The translations under genes were made by a program, and so were the position numbers. A DNA stretch of 64,000 nt from CAZMZW01 sp964571135 (GTDB lineage Bacteria; Chloroflexota; Anaerolineae; Anaerolineales; Anaerolineaceae), in the NCBI GenBank assembly GCA_964571135.1, contig CAZMZW010000001.1, positions 124,001-188,000 of the forward strand, in the 5' to 3' direction. The notes beneath the pieces were generated by a model. The model saw only the letters and a program-made list of their open reading frames with translations, did no database searches and was not told where the DNA came from. This document shows, in pieces, positions 8,669 through 16,814 of this stretch; the stretch's first letter is position 1; the number at the start of each line of letters is the position of its first letter.

Positions 8669-9424
8669 ATGCAAGCACAGACCATCCAGCAATTATTAAC
8701 GATTAATCAAGAATTCTATCAAACATTTGCCTCTTCCTTTTCCCAGACCCGCCAGAGGATCCAGCATGGAATTCTGTTGATCCTGACTGACCTTCAGAAA
8801 AACGGTAATTGGCTGGATTTAGGCTGTGGTAACGGAGCACTGGCTCTGGAATGGGATCGACAGCGCCGTCAGGGTAGCTATTTTGGATTGGATTTCAGCG
8901 CGGGACTATTAGAGTGTGCTCGAAAGACAGTCACAACTTTGCGAATGTCACCTGATCTTCAAATTGATTTCGCCCAGGCAGATCTCACCGATGAAAAATG
9001 GCTATTAAAAGTTCCTGACATAAAATGGGATGGCATACTTGCTTTTGCTGTTCTGCACCACATACCCGGAAATTTGTTGAGGGCAAAATTACTAAAACAA
9101 ATTCATGAACTTTTAAGTGAAAACGGGAAATTTATTTTCTCAGTCTGGCAATTCCAAAATAGTCCAAAATTAATGGAAAGACGGATTGACTGGGGACAAG
9201 TTGGTCTTTTAAGAACTGATGTTGAAGAGGGAGACACCTTATTGGATTGGCGCGCAGATGCCAAGAACAGTCAAAGTGTGGTTGGTTTACGTTACATCCA
9301 CCTGTTCACAAAAGAGGAATTGGCCGACCTTGCATCCTTAACCGGTTTTCAAGTGATTGATGAATTTGGTTCAGATGGTTTCAATGGCAAACTGGGATAC
9401 TATCAGGTCTGGAAAAAATTGTAA
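8669..9424 (+). CDS. Class I SAM methyltransferase resembling Trm9/ALKBH8 tRNA methyltransferases
   Basis: A 251-residue methyltransferase with motif I 'WLDLGCGNGALALEW' (about residues 48-62), motif II 'YFGLDFSAGLLECAR', motif IV 'WDGILAFAVLHHIP' and post-motif 'SENGKFIFSVWQFQ'. The C-terminal part, 'GDTLLDWR' followed by 'LRYIHLFTKEELADLA', resembles the Trm9/ALKBH8 family (which has RYYHLF..GEL) rather than generic methyltransferases. Trm9 methylates the cm5U made by Elp3 to mcm5U. The divergent elp3 gene next door makes the same role here plausible. Family membership beyond 'SAM methyltransferase' is inference. Confidence 0.8.
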   Translation: MQAQTIQQLLTINQEFYQTFASSFSQTRQRIQHGILLILTDLQKNGNWLDLGCGNGALALEWDRQRRQGSYFGLDFSAGLLECARKTVTTLRMSPDLQIDFAQADLTDEKWLLKVPDIKWDGILAFAVLHHIPGNLLRAKLLKQIHELLSENGKFIFSVWQFQNSPKLMERRIDWGQVGLLRTDVEEGDTLLDWRADAKNSQSVVGLRYIHLFTKEELADLASLTGFQVIDEFGSDGFNGKLGYYQVWKKL

Positions 9425-9481
9425 ATAAATTCATCAAAATTGTAGTAACATATTTTTATTGATTATATAAAGAGGTGAAAT

Positions 9482-10192
9482 ATGGCAAACGGACAGATTG
9501 ATCTTTTAAAATTGTTCCAGGCTGCAGCAGGCGCTTTGCAGCAAAATAAATCCGCCTTGAACCAGGCTGATTCTTATAACCATGATCATGGCGATAACAT
9601 GGTCAATACATTTGATACCATTATTCAGGCGCTGCAGCAAAAGCAAAACGCGAAGCCGGCTGCTCAACTGAAATATGTCGGCCAGCAGCTCGAACAGACT
9701 GCTACCAGCGGATCCGGTAAAACTTATGCCCAGGGGTTTGCTCAAGCTGCTGCTCACTTTAAAGGCACCGAGATCACGCTGGAGAGTATCCTTCCCTTGA
9801 TTCAATTGCTTCTGGGCGGTGGGCAGGCAACCACCAGTAAGGGTAGTTCAGCAGATATCATCGGATCAATATTGGGTGGTTTGAGCGGAGGGAGTAGCGG
9901 TCAGTCTGGCCAGGGTTTGGACCTGGGTGGTTTATTGGGGGGGCTTTTAGGTGGACAGAGTTCATCCACGGCATCTCAATCTGGACAGGCTGGTGGTCTG
10001 GGTGGTTTACTGGGAGGACTTCTGGGAGGCCAAAGTGGTTCTTCGGGCAGCACTGGTGGCGATTTGCTCGGATCGTTAATTGGTGGACTTGTTGGCAACA
10101 GCAAGATGGCGGATTCAGCTCCACATACTCAATCCGGCCAAATAGTTGCAGGTTCAATTTTACAGGCATTATCTCAATTATTGGGACAATAG
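9482..10192 (+). CDS. DhaL/DAK2-like protein with glycine-rich C-terminal repeats
   Basis: The 236-residue protein has an all-helical N-terminal half (about residues 5-110). 'LNQADSYNHDHGDNMVNTF' resembles the DhaL (DAK2) nucleotide-binding segment GDGDHGxNM, but several of the metal-binding Asp residues are replaced. The second half is a low-complexity Gly/Leu/Ser/Gln region with a duplicated block 'GGLLGGLLGGQS' (about 149-160 and 174-185). A kinase role is unlikely; the DhaL fold is probably retained as a scaffold. A good AAAGAGGTGA site precedes the ATG and a strong terminator follows, so the gene is monocistronic. Function unknown. Confidence 0.7.
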   Translation: MANGQIDLLKLFQAAAGALQQNKSALNQADSYNHDHGDNMVNTFDTIIQALQQKQNAKPAAQLKYVGQQLEQTATSGSGKTYAQGFAQAAAHFKGTEITLESILPLIQLLLGGGQATTSKGSSADIIGSILGGLSGGSSGQSGQGLDLGGLLGGLLGGQSSSTASQSGQAGGLGGLLGGLLGGQSGSSGSTGGDLLGSLIGGLVGNSKMADSAPHTQSGQIVAGSILQALSQLLGQ

Positions 10193-10209
10193 CCTATTTA
10201 AAAATAAGC

Positions 10210-10248
10210 AATAGGAGGCAGGATTGTAATCTGCCTCCTATTAATTTT
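10210..10248 (+). terminator. Intrinsic terminator after the DhaL-like gene
   Basis: A perfect 12-bp stem (AATAGGAGGCAG at 10210-10221 with its complement at 10231-10242), nine-base loop, followed by AATTTT. Confidence 0.75.
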
Positions 10249-10301
10249 CATTAATAGAAACTATAATTTATTCGATTTAGTACTCTTTAAAAGGTGAATG
10301 G

Positions 10302-11771
10302 ATGTTTTCCTGGATATTGATCTCATTAATTTTGGTTGTATTTTTTATTGCCTTTTTACTTATCCGTACTTTGCGTCTGCACAGACGTGAAAAAAGTGTA
10401 GAGCCAATCGAAAAAATAAAATTGGATAGTCAGTTGATTGCCCGCCACCTCTCAGATGCCATTTGCTGTCAGACAATTTCAAATCAGGAAATATCTGAAA
10501 AAGATTACTCACCCTGGACAAAATTGCATGAGGTACTGAAAAAAAATTACCCCTTGTTGCATAAAACACTGATAAAACAGGAAATTAACCAATACAGCTT
10601 GTTATATAAATGGGCTGGCCGGGATAGTACGCTGAAACCAATATTGTTTGCCGCACACCTGGATGTAGTACCGGTTGATAAAGAAACTGAAAAACAATGG
10701 ACCCATCCACCTTTTAGCGGGGATATTGATAAGGAGTTTGTCTGGGGACGGGGCGCTTTGGATATGAAAGATCACCTGATAACCCTCCTGGAAGCAGTTG
10801 AATTCCTGGTAAAGGAAGGTTACTTACCCAAGCGTACAATTTATCTCGCATTTGGACATGACGAAGAAATTTATGGCACCGAAGGTGCCTTGAAAATTAG
10901 CCAAGCACTTGAAAAGCAGGGAATAAAACTGGGAGCGGTATTGGATGAAGGCGGGAACATCAGTCAGGAAATATTTAAAGAAATGAATTTTCCAGTCGCA
11001 CTAGTCAGCATAGGTGAAAAAGGATTTCTGACTTTAAATGTTAGTGCTCATGGAGTATCCGGTCATTCCTCAGCACCCCCGCGCCAAACAACCATTAGTA
11101 TTGTGGCACGTGCCCTGGCTTTGATTGCTGATAACCCAATGCCTGCAAGACTGGAATCCATTGAATCCTTGCTCCAGAATATGGGAGCTCAATTACCGAT
11201 CTCATGGCAGGTAATGATCGCGAATTCCTGGTTGTTTAAAAATTTACTAATAAGTAAGTTAGAAAAAAACATACTCCTGAATGCCCAAATCCGCACCACT
11301 TCGGCTGCTACGATGATCATCGGGGGTGACAAGGATAATGTTATTCCTGCATTTGCCCAGGCTAAGGTCAACTTCCGTATATTGCCTGGTGATACAGTTG
11401 AGAAAGTAATGGTTAAGACAAAAAAGGATATTGCGGATCCAAGAGTGAACTTGGAATTGGAGGATGGACGCGGGTGGAATTCCTCGCAACCTTCACCCAC
11501 CGATGCACCAGCTTTTTATACGCTGGCGCTTGCGATTCGGCAAGTCTTCAATAATATCCCGGTTGTTTCCAGTATTTTCCGGGGAGCGACAGATGCTCGC
11601 CATTATGAAAAGATCTGTAAGAATGTTTATCGCTTTTCCCCGTTACTTGCCCTGCCTGCGGATGCTGCCCGTGTTCATGGGATCAATGAACGCATAGGCA
11701 TTGAAGATCTGGGACATATGGTCAATTTTTTTATCCGGATCATCCGCCTTTGGGGTGAAGCGGAATTCTAA
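10302..11771 (+). CDS. M20 family metallopeptidase (CPS1/PM20D1-like), membrane anchored
   Basis: A 489-residue protein with an N-terminal membrane helix (residues 3-25), then an M20 peptidase: 'FAAHLDVVPVD' (first zinc His), 'GRGALDMKDHL' (bridging Asp), 'AFGHDEEIYGTEGA' (catalytic Glu pair), a dimerisation domain beginning 'ISIGEKGFLTLNVSAHG'-like, and 'IFRGATDARHYEK' with a late metal ligand. Yeast carboxypeptidase S and mammalian PM20D1 share this length and the membrane anchor. It probably cleaves peptides or N-acyl amino acids at the outer face of the membrane. The gene ends five bases from the convergent acetyltransferase. Confidence 0.85.
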   Translation: MFSWILISLILVVFFIAFLLIRTLRLHRREKSVEPIEKIKLDSQLIARHLSDAICCQTISNQEISEKDYSPWTKLHEVLKKNYPLLHKTLIKQEINQYSLLYKWAGRDSTLKPILFAAHLDVVPVDKETEKQWTHPPFSGDIDKEFVWGRGALDMKDHLITLLEAVEFLVKEGYLPKRTIYLAFGHDEEIYGTEGALKISQALEKQGIKLGAVLDEGGNISQEIFKEMNFPVALVSIGEKGFLTLNVSAHGVSGHSSAPPRQTTISIVARALALIADNPMPARLESIESLLQNMGAQLPISWQVMIANSWLFKNLLISKLEKNILLNAQIRTTSAATMIIGGDKDNVIPAFAQAKVNFRILPGDTVEKVMVKTKKDIADPRVNLELEDGRGWNSSQPSPTDAPAFYTLALAIRQVFNNIPVVSSIFRGATDARHYEKICKNVYRFSPLLALPADAARVHGINERIGIEDLGHMVNFFIRIIRLWGEAEF

Positions 11772-11775
11772 AACA

Positions 11776-12786
11776 TTATCGATCAATTTTTACACAAACA
11801 ATAAAACGGTCCTTGGCACCAAAACGATATTTATAATCCTCATTGCCGCGCATAAAATCAAATTCGATAATCTGATTCTCGTTTGCCCAGCGCAGTAGAT
11901 TTGCCAGTAAAACCCAACCCGGTGAATACTCACTGAATTTGGGATCAAACCCGGAGTTGTAAACAAGTATTTTGCTTTTATGATGGAAGCAAAGGTAACC
12001 CGCCGCTTTTTGGTTTTGAATTTCTAAAAAAGAAAGCTGCAGGATTTTAGCTTTAAAAGCCCATTGCATGGTTAGCCGCATCTGTTCACGCATTGGGGTT
12101 GTGAGAAAAATGGATTTTTCTTTGTCCAGTGCCATTAACTGTAAGAAAGCTTCAATTTTATAATTGAGTGAAGATTCTTCGTCAACAAAATACCATTTCA
12201 GGTCAGTATTTTCACCCGCCTTGCGCATTTTACGGCGGATCTCATGGCGCTGTTTATTGTCAATTGAATTGAGATAATCATCCCAGTTACCCGGGAGTCT
12301 AATATAAGGTGATTGCTTCTTGCATTCGGATTTGAAATTCCATCCATGTTCACTGGCAGCTTTCTCTAGAGCAGCCACCGAGGGTGAGGATTGCAGAAGG
12401 TTATCCAGAACTATTTGATCCCACCGCGGGAACGACTTGTTAGTTATGAAGTTGATTAACTCACGGATAAATGGTTCCAGGTCTGCTGGTTTAACGATGA
12501 GATCCAGATAATCGCAGATTTCTTTACTACCTAATAAATAAAGTACGTTCTTTTCGTTTTCCTTATTAATGAAGAAAGGTGCAATCCCTACGAGAATATT
12601 GCCTTCATGAGCACTGACGATAGCTAATTGAATTTCATTTGTCCATTCACCCCCTCCGCGGGTATGCCACCAGTTTTCTAAATATCCATACCTTAGGAAG
12701 GGAACATCATTAATACTTTGGCCAAGCAACGTATCCCATTGTTCTTTAAGATCATTAGGAAAATCGGTGTGTAGTAGAAATTCCAT
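11776..12786 (-). CDS. GNAT-fold acetyltransferase of the CelD/BioF2-like (Acetyltransf_6) family
   Basis: The 336-residue protein shows the two-lobed CelD-like pattern: 'FLRYGYLENWWHTRG' near residue 35, 'VGIAPFFINKENEK', 'CDYLDLIVKPADLEPF', 'IRRKMRKAGENTDLKW', and a C-terminal GNAT core ('FLEIQNQKAAGYLCFHHKSK', 'GWVLLANLLRWANENQIIEFDF'). Members transfer acyl or amino-acyl groups in polysaccharide or cell-envelope synthesis, but most are uncharacterised. It is a single minus-strand gene, convergent with the M20 peptidase and divergent from maf. Confidence 0.75.
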   Translation of the reverse strand: MEFLLHTDFPNDLKEQWDTLLGQSINDVPFLRYGYLENWWHTRGGGEWTNEIQLAIVSAHEGNILVGIAPFFINKENEKNVLYLLGSKEICDYLDLIVKPADLEPFIRELINFITNKSFPRWDQIVLDNLLQSSPSVAALEKAASEHGWNFKSECKKQSPYIRLPGNWDDYLNSIDNKQRHEIRRKMRKAGENTDLKWYFVDEESSLNYKIEAFLQLMALDKEKSIFLTTPMREQMRLTMQWAFKAKILQLSFLEIQNQKAAGYLCFHHKSKILVYNSGFDPKFSEYSPGWVLLANLLRWANENQIIEFDFMRGNEDYKYRFGAKDRFIVCVKIDR

Positions 12787-12869
12787 ATTTATCCAACACT
12801 AAGATTATATCTTCAGGATTGAGTTTTTAGTAAAAATGCAGAATTCGATTATGTTAAAATAGAGCGGTC

Positions 12870-13538
12870 ATGAGTTTCGAGAAAATCTGGCTAGCCTCTG
12901 CTTCTCCCCGTCGTCGACAAATTTTAGGTTGGACTGGAATTCATTTTCAATCCCTTTCTACGGATATTGATGAATCGATAAAAGCGGGAGAAAAGGGAGC
13001 AGATTATGTCAACCGCCTGGCGATAGAAAAAGCAAGAACAGCAGTGGAGAAGATATCATCAGATGGGTTGGTCATTGCTGCAGATACCACTGTAGTACTG
13101 GACAATGTGATCTTAGGCAAACCTGTGGACCGTCCGGATGCGGCCCGTATGTTAACCACTTTACGTAATAGACAGCATGAAGTGATCACTGCATTGGTGA
13201 TCTTAATAATAAGTAATAATTCGTTCATAAACGAGTGCTGCATTTCAAATATTCGGATGCGAAACTTTGCCGACCAGGAAATACAGACCTACGTAAACAC
13301 AGATGATCCGTTGGATAAGGCAGGTGCATATGCCATTCAACACCCCAAGTTTGATCCAGTCATTGAATTTAAAGGTTGTTTTGCCAGTGTGATGGGTATG
13401 CCGTTGTGCCATTTGGAGAGGAATTTGCGCCATTTGAATGGTTACCAGTGGCAGGAAATGCAAACAATCTGTCAAAAGTTTCTGCGTTATACTTGCCCAA
13501 TCCATCAACGAGTAATGGATGGAGAAAACATCGGTTGA
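12870..13538 (+). CDS. maf: Maf-family nucleoside triphosphate pyrophosphatase
   Basis: The protein starts 'IWLASASPRRRQIL', the Maf signature with the triphosphate-binding SxRR, and contains 'VIAADTTVVLDNVILGKP' and 'DKAGAYAIQ' (the typical KAGxYxIQ). Maf proteins hydrolyse dTTP/UTP or m7GTP and related modified nucleotides. At 222 residues it is slightly longer than usual, with an extended C-terminus. A TAAAAT box at 12855-12860 lies nine bases from the ATG and no SD is visible, so the message is probably leaderless. The penicillin-binding protein gene begins 23 bases downstream. Confidence 0.92.
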   Translation: MSFEKIWLASASPRRRQILGWTGIHFQSLSTDIDESIKAGEKGADYVNRLAIEKARTAVEKISSDGLVIAADTTVVLDNVILGKPVDRPDAARMLTTLRNRQHEVITALVILIISNNSFINECCISNIRMRNFADQEIQTYVNTDDPLDKAGAYAIQHPKFDPVIEFKGCFASVMGMPLCHLERNLRHLNGYQWQEMQTICQKFLRYTCPIHQRVMDGENIG

Positions 13539-13561
13539 GCTTGAAAAGTGAAAAGAAAATT

Positions 13562-15787
13562 ATGAAGATAAAACAATTTATTAATTGGACAATTTCAATA
13601 CTCATTATTGCATTAATGATCACCAGTTGTGCAAGAAATGCTGCTATTCTACCCACGCCCAAAGTAAATATAACCACAGCCCCAAAGGCAGCCAACATTG
13701 CCCAGAATTTTTTGACCGCCTGGGGAAAAGAAGATTATGCTTCGATGTATGCTTTATTATCCACATCATCGAAATCTTCTCAGACAGAAATTGATTTCAC
13801 TTCTATATATCAAGATACTGCAATCAACCTTACTTTAAAAACATTGATTGCCGAAATTAAACACGAAACCACTAATCCAAAAACAGCTGTGATCAATTAT
13901 CAGGTTACCTACCAAACAACTCTTTTTGGGGAATTAAAACGAGATTTACAAATGACCCTGGCATTGGAGGGTGGAGATTGGAAAATCCAATGGGAGAATG
14001 GCCTAATTCTACCGGAATTAAAAGGCGGAAATAAATTGGCGTTGGACCTGCAAGTTCCCAAACGCGGCAATATTCTTGATCGTAATAGTAATCCTATAGT
14101 GGCAGAAACCGAGGCGTACGCTCTGGGAATAATCCCTGGACAAATTGGTGAAGGGATGGAAGGGCAATTGCTATATCAGCTTTCCCAATTGACCGGTAAG
14201 CCGCAACAGACGATCCGTGCTTCTTATGAAAATGCAGGTCTGGATTGGTATGTTGCAGTTGGTGAAGCCACTTCAGACGAGGTAAACGCCAGATGGAATA
14301 TTCTCACCAGCCTGGGCGGTTTAATGATGGCCAAATACTCCTCCCGATACTATTACAATGGGGGAGTTGCCCCACAGGCAGTAGGTTATGCGCTTGGTAT
14401 TTCCCCGGAACAATTGCAGGATTATAAACGAAGAGGCTATCTTGGGGATGAGAAAGTTGGTCAGGCAGGATTAGAAAAATATGCCGAAGAATCCTTAGCG
14501 GGTAAATCTGCTGCGTCATTATATATCGTCGATCCAAATGGACAGGTCGTCAATCGATTAAATCAATCCGATCCGCGACCACCCCAGAATATCACCACAA
14601 CTCTTGATAAGGGATTACAGACCGCATCCCAGCAGGCGATTGCCAGTTTTCGTGGTGCCATCGTGGTTATGGAAGTCAATACAGGACGGATCTTGACCAT
14701 GGTTTCTTCCCCAGGTCTTGATCCTAATCTTTTTGACCAAGCCAATCGCAATAATGAAGTGTTGAATGATCTATTAAATGATGGTCAGCAGAGATTACTT
14801 AACCGAGCCGCTCAAAGCAGTTATCCGTTGGGCTCGATCTTTAAAATCATTACAATGGCAGCTGCGCTGGAAAGCAATCTATATACCCCCACAACCACAT
14901 TTTTCTGTGACAGCTATTTTAAAGAATTACCTGGTGAACCCCTGGCAGATTGGACAGTTGCCAAGAAATATCCGCCCACCGGGAACCTGACTCTTTCCCA
15001 GGGACTGATGCGATCCTGCAACCCCTGGTTCTTACACATCGGGCTTGATCTGTTCAGACAAAAAGGTGCCAAATACATTTCAGACCTGGCTCGTGGATTT
15101 GGGCTGGGCAGTGCAACCGGCATTGAGCAGGTCGCTGAGGATTCCGGTAATATCCCTGATCCGAAAACAGATGGTGATTCTGTCCAACTGGCCTACGGAC
15201 AGGGAGAGACATTGGTCACACCACTGCAAGTTGCACGATTTATTGCTGCCATTGGTAATGGCGGGACTTTATATCGTCCGCAAATTATCGAAAATATGAC
15301 CACATCCACCGGGGTTACCACTTTTACCTTCTCACCCGAAAAAACCAGTACTTTGCCGGTTAAGGCGGAAACGTTGACTGCCGTACAAGATGCGATGCGC
15401 TTAGTGGTTAAAAATAAGCTGGGTACGGCTTATATCCCATTGGAAGGTTTGAATATCCCCATTTTTGGAAAAACCGGAACCGCTACAACATCTACAGATA
15501 AACCGCACGCCTGGTTTGCGGGATACACCTACACCGGACGTACAGATAAACCGGATATTGCTGTAGTTGTTTTTGCTGAAAATGCAGGCGAAGGGTCCGA
15601 AATTGCTGCACCAATTTTCCGCCGTGTGATTGAATACTACTACTTTGGTAAATCCATAAAACTCTATCCATGGGAATCAGCGTTCAATGTGACCCGCACG
15701 CCAACCCTGCAGTACACCCTCACTCCAACCGAGACACCCATCCGTACGCCTGCGGAATTACAGCCGACTTTCACTCCAAATGGATGA
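13562..15787 (+). CDS. Class B-type penicillin-binding transpeptidase lipoprotein
   Basis: I set the start at ATG 13562; a longer frame to 13376 overlaps maf. The 741-residue product opens with a lipoprotein signal ('LMITSCARN'). An NTF2-like MecA_N domain follows (about 40-140), then a PBP dimerisation domain ('PKRGNILDRNSNPIVAETEA') and a transpeptidase domain. The active-site motifs are visible: SIFK with Ser425, SCN at 485-487 and KTGT at 637-640. It crosslinks peptidoglycan outside the membrane and resembles MecA/PBP3-like enzymes of Gram-positives. It overlaps rsgA by four bases (ATGA), so the pair is translationally coupled. A low-complexity Thr/Pro tail ends the protein. Confidence 0.9.
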   Translation: MKIKQFINWTISILIIALMITSCARNAAILPTPKVNITTAPKAANIAQNFLTAWGKEDYASMYALLSTSSKSSQTEIDFTSIYQDTAINLTLKTLIAEIKHETTNPKTAVINYQVTYQTTLFGELKRDLQMTLALEGGDWKIQWENGLILPELKGGNKLALDLQVPKRGNILDRNSNPIVAETEAYALGIIPGQIGEGMEGQLLYQLSQLTGKPQQTIRASYENAGLDWYVAVGEATSDEVNARWNILTSLGGLMMAKYSSRYYYNGGVAPQAVGYALGISPEQLQDYKRRGYLGDEKVGQAGLEKYAEESLAGKSAASLYIVDPNGQVVNRLNQSDPRPPQNITTTLDKGLQTASQQAIASFRGAIVVMEVNTGRILTMVSSPGLDPNLFDQANRNNEVLNDLLNDGQQRLLNRAAQSSYPLGSIFKIITMAAALESNLYTPTTTFFCDSYFKELPGEPLADWTVAKKYPPTGNLTLSQGLMRSCNPWFLHIGLDLFRQKGAKYISDLARGFGLGSATGIEQVAEDSGNIPDPKTDGDSVQLAYGQGETLVTPLQVARFIAAIGNGGTLYRPQIIENMTTSTGVTTFTFSPEKTSTLPVKAETLTAVQDAMRLVVKNKLGTAYIPLEGLNIPIFGKTGTATTSTDKPHAWFAGYTYTGRTDKPDIAVVVFAENAGEGSEIAAPIFRRVIEYYYFGKSIKLYPWESAFNVTRTPTLQYTLTPTETPIRTPAELQPTFTPNG

Positions 15788-16707
15788 GTGATCAATCCCT
15801 GACCGGCCTTGTTCTTCGTTTTCAGTCTGGATTTTATTACGTTCAGACAGTACAAGGTTTGATCACCTGTAGTTTACGCGGCAAGTTAAAACAAAGCCGT
15901 CTTAAGGAAGACCTGATCGCTGTTGGTGACCATGTTCAGGTCACACTTTCTTCCCCTGATATTGGCGCAATTGAAAATGTGGAACCAAGAAAAAATGCAT
16001 TGATTCGGCTGGCACCTTCCACCCGCGGTGAATACAAGCAAATTTTCCTGGCTAACCTGGACCTGGTTATTTTTGTCTTTGCTTGCGCTCAGCCAGAACC
16101 TCATTTGCGCATGCTGGATCGTTTTCTGGTCATTGCAGAAAGGCAGTCCATTCCCTCATTAATTATTGCCAATAAGGTTGATTTGGTCAGTGAGAAAAAT
16201 GCCCATCAATTATTTGAAATGTATCCGCCATTGGGTTACCAGGTTCTGTATACTTCGGTAAAAACCGGGCTTGGAATAGTGCAGCTAAAAGAGATGTTGA
16301 AAGATAAAGTAACTGCATTTTCAGGTCCTTCCGGAGTCGGGAAAACCAGTCTACTAAACTCCATTCAACCAGAACTGGGAATTAAGGTTAAAGAAGTAAG
16401 TGAATTAACTTCCAAGGGACGGCATTCCACAGTAGTCCGCGAACTTTTTTCTGTGGATGGTAAGGGATATTTGGCAGATCTGCCCGGACTTCGCTCGTTG
16501 GCATTATGGGATCTTCATCCTGAGGAATTGGATGCTTATTTTCCTGAAATGAAGGGATTGGTTTCACAATGCCAATTTAATGACTGCACACATCGTAATG
16601 AACCGGGATGCGCTGTGAAAATGGCTGTAGATCAAGGTACGGTTCATCCAGAAAGGTATCAGTCATATCTTAATTTACGCGCCGGGATTAAAGAAACAGA
16701 CTGGTAA
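15784..16707 (+). CDS. rsgA: Small ribosomal subunit biogenesis GTPase RsgA
   Basis: The start is the ATG at 15784, inside the stop of the PBP gene; a longer frame upstream only reads the PBP tail out of frame. The 307-residue protein has an OB-fold N-terminus ('GLVLRFQSGFYYVQT') and the circularly permuted GTPase order: NKVD (G4), 'GPSGVGKTSL' (G1), 'DLPGLRSLAL' (G3). A C-terminal zinc knuckle reads 'CQFNDCTHRNEPGC'. RsgA checks late 30S maturation. Coupling to a PBP gene is unusual but may only reflect compact packing. Confidence 0.95.
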   Translation: MSDQSLTGLVLRFQSGFYYVQTVQGLITCSLRGKLKQSRLKEDLIAVGDHVQVTLSSPDIGAIENVEPRKNALIRLAPSTRGEYKQIFLANLDLVIFVFACAQPEPHLRMLDRFLVIAERQSIPSLIIANKVDLVSEKNAHQLFEMYPPLGYQVLYTSVKTGLGIVQLKEMLKDKVTAFSGPSGVGKTSLLNSIQPELGIKVKEVSELTSKGRHSTVVRELFSVDGKGYLADLPGLRSLALWDLHPEELDAYFPEMKGLVSQCQFNDCTHRNEPGCAVKMAVDQGTVHPERYQSYLNLRAGIKETDW

Positions 16708-16814
16708 TTCCGGGTGGGGGTATGCCATTTACGGCACGATTTGGAAATAAGCCGACTCTGGAATTAATTGGATAGTACTGTATAATTCGCCAAACACTTT
16801 TGCTGGATTATTGT

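Noticed and set aside
16800..16814. TTG start for the solute-binding lipoprotein at 16800
   Set aside because: No SD, and the five added residues do not improve the signal peptide; ATG 16815 gives a basic N-terminus before the hydrophobic core.
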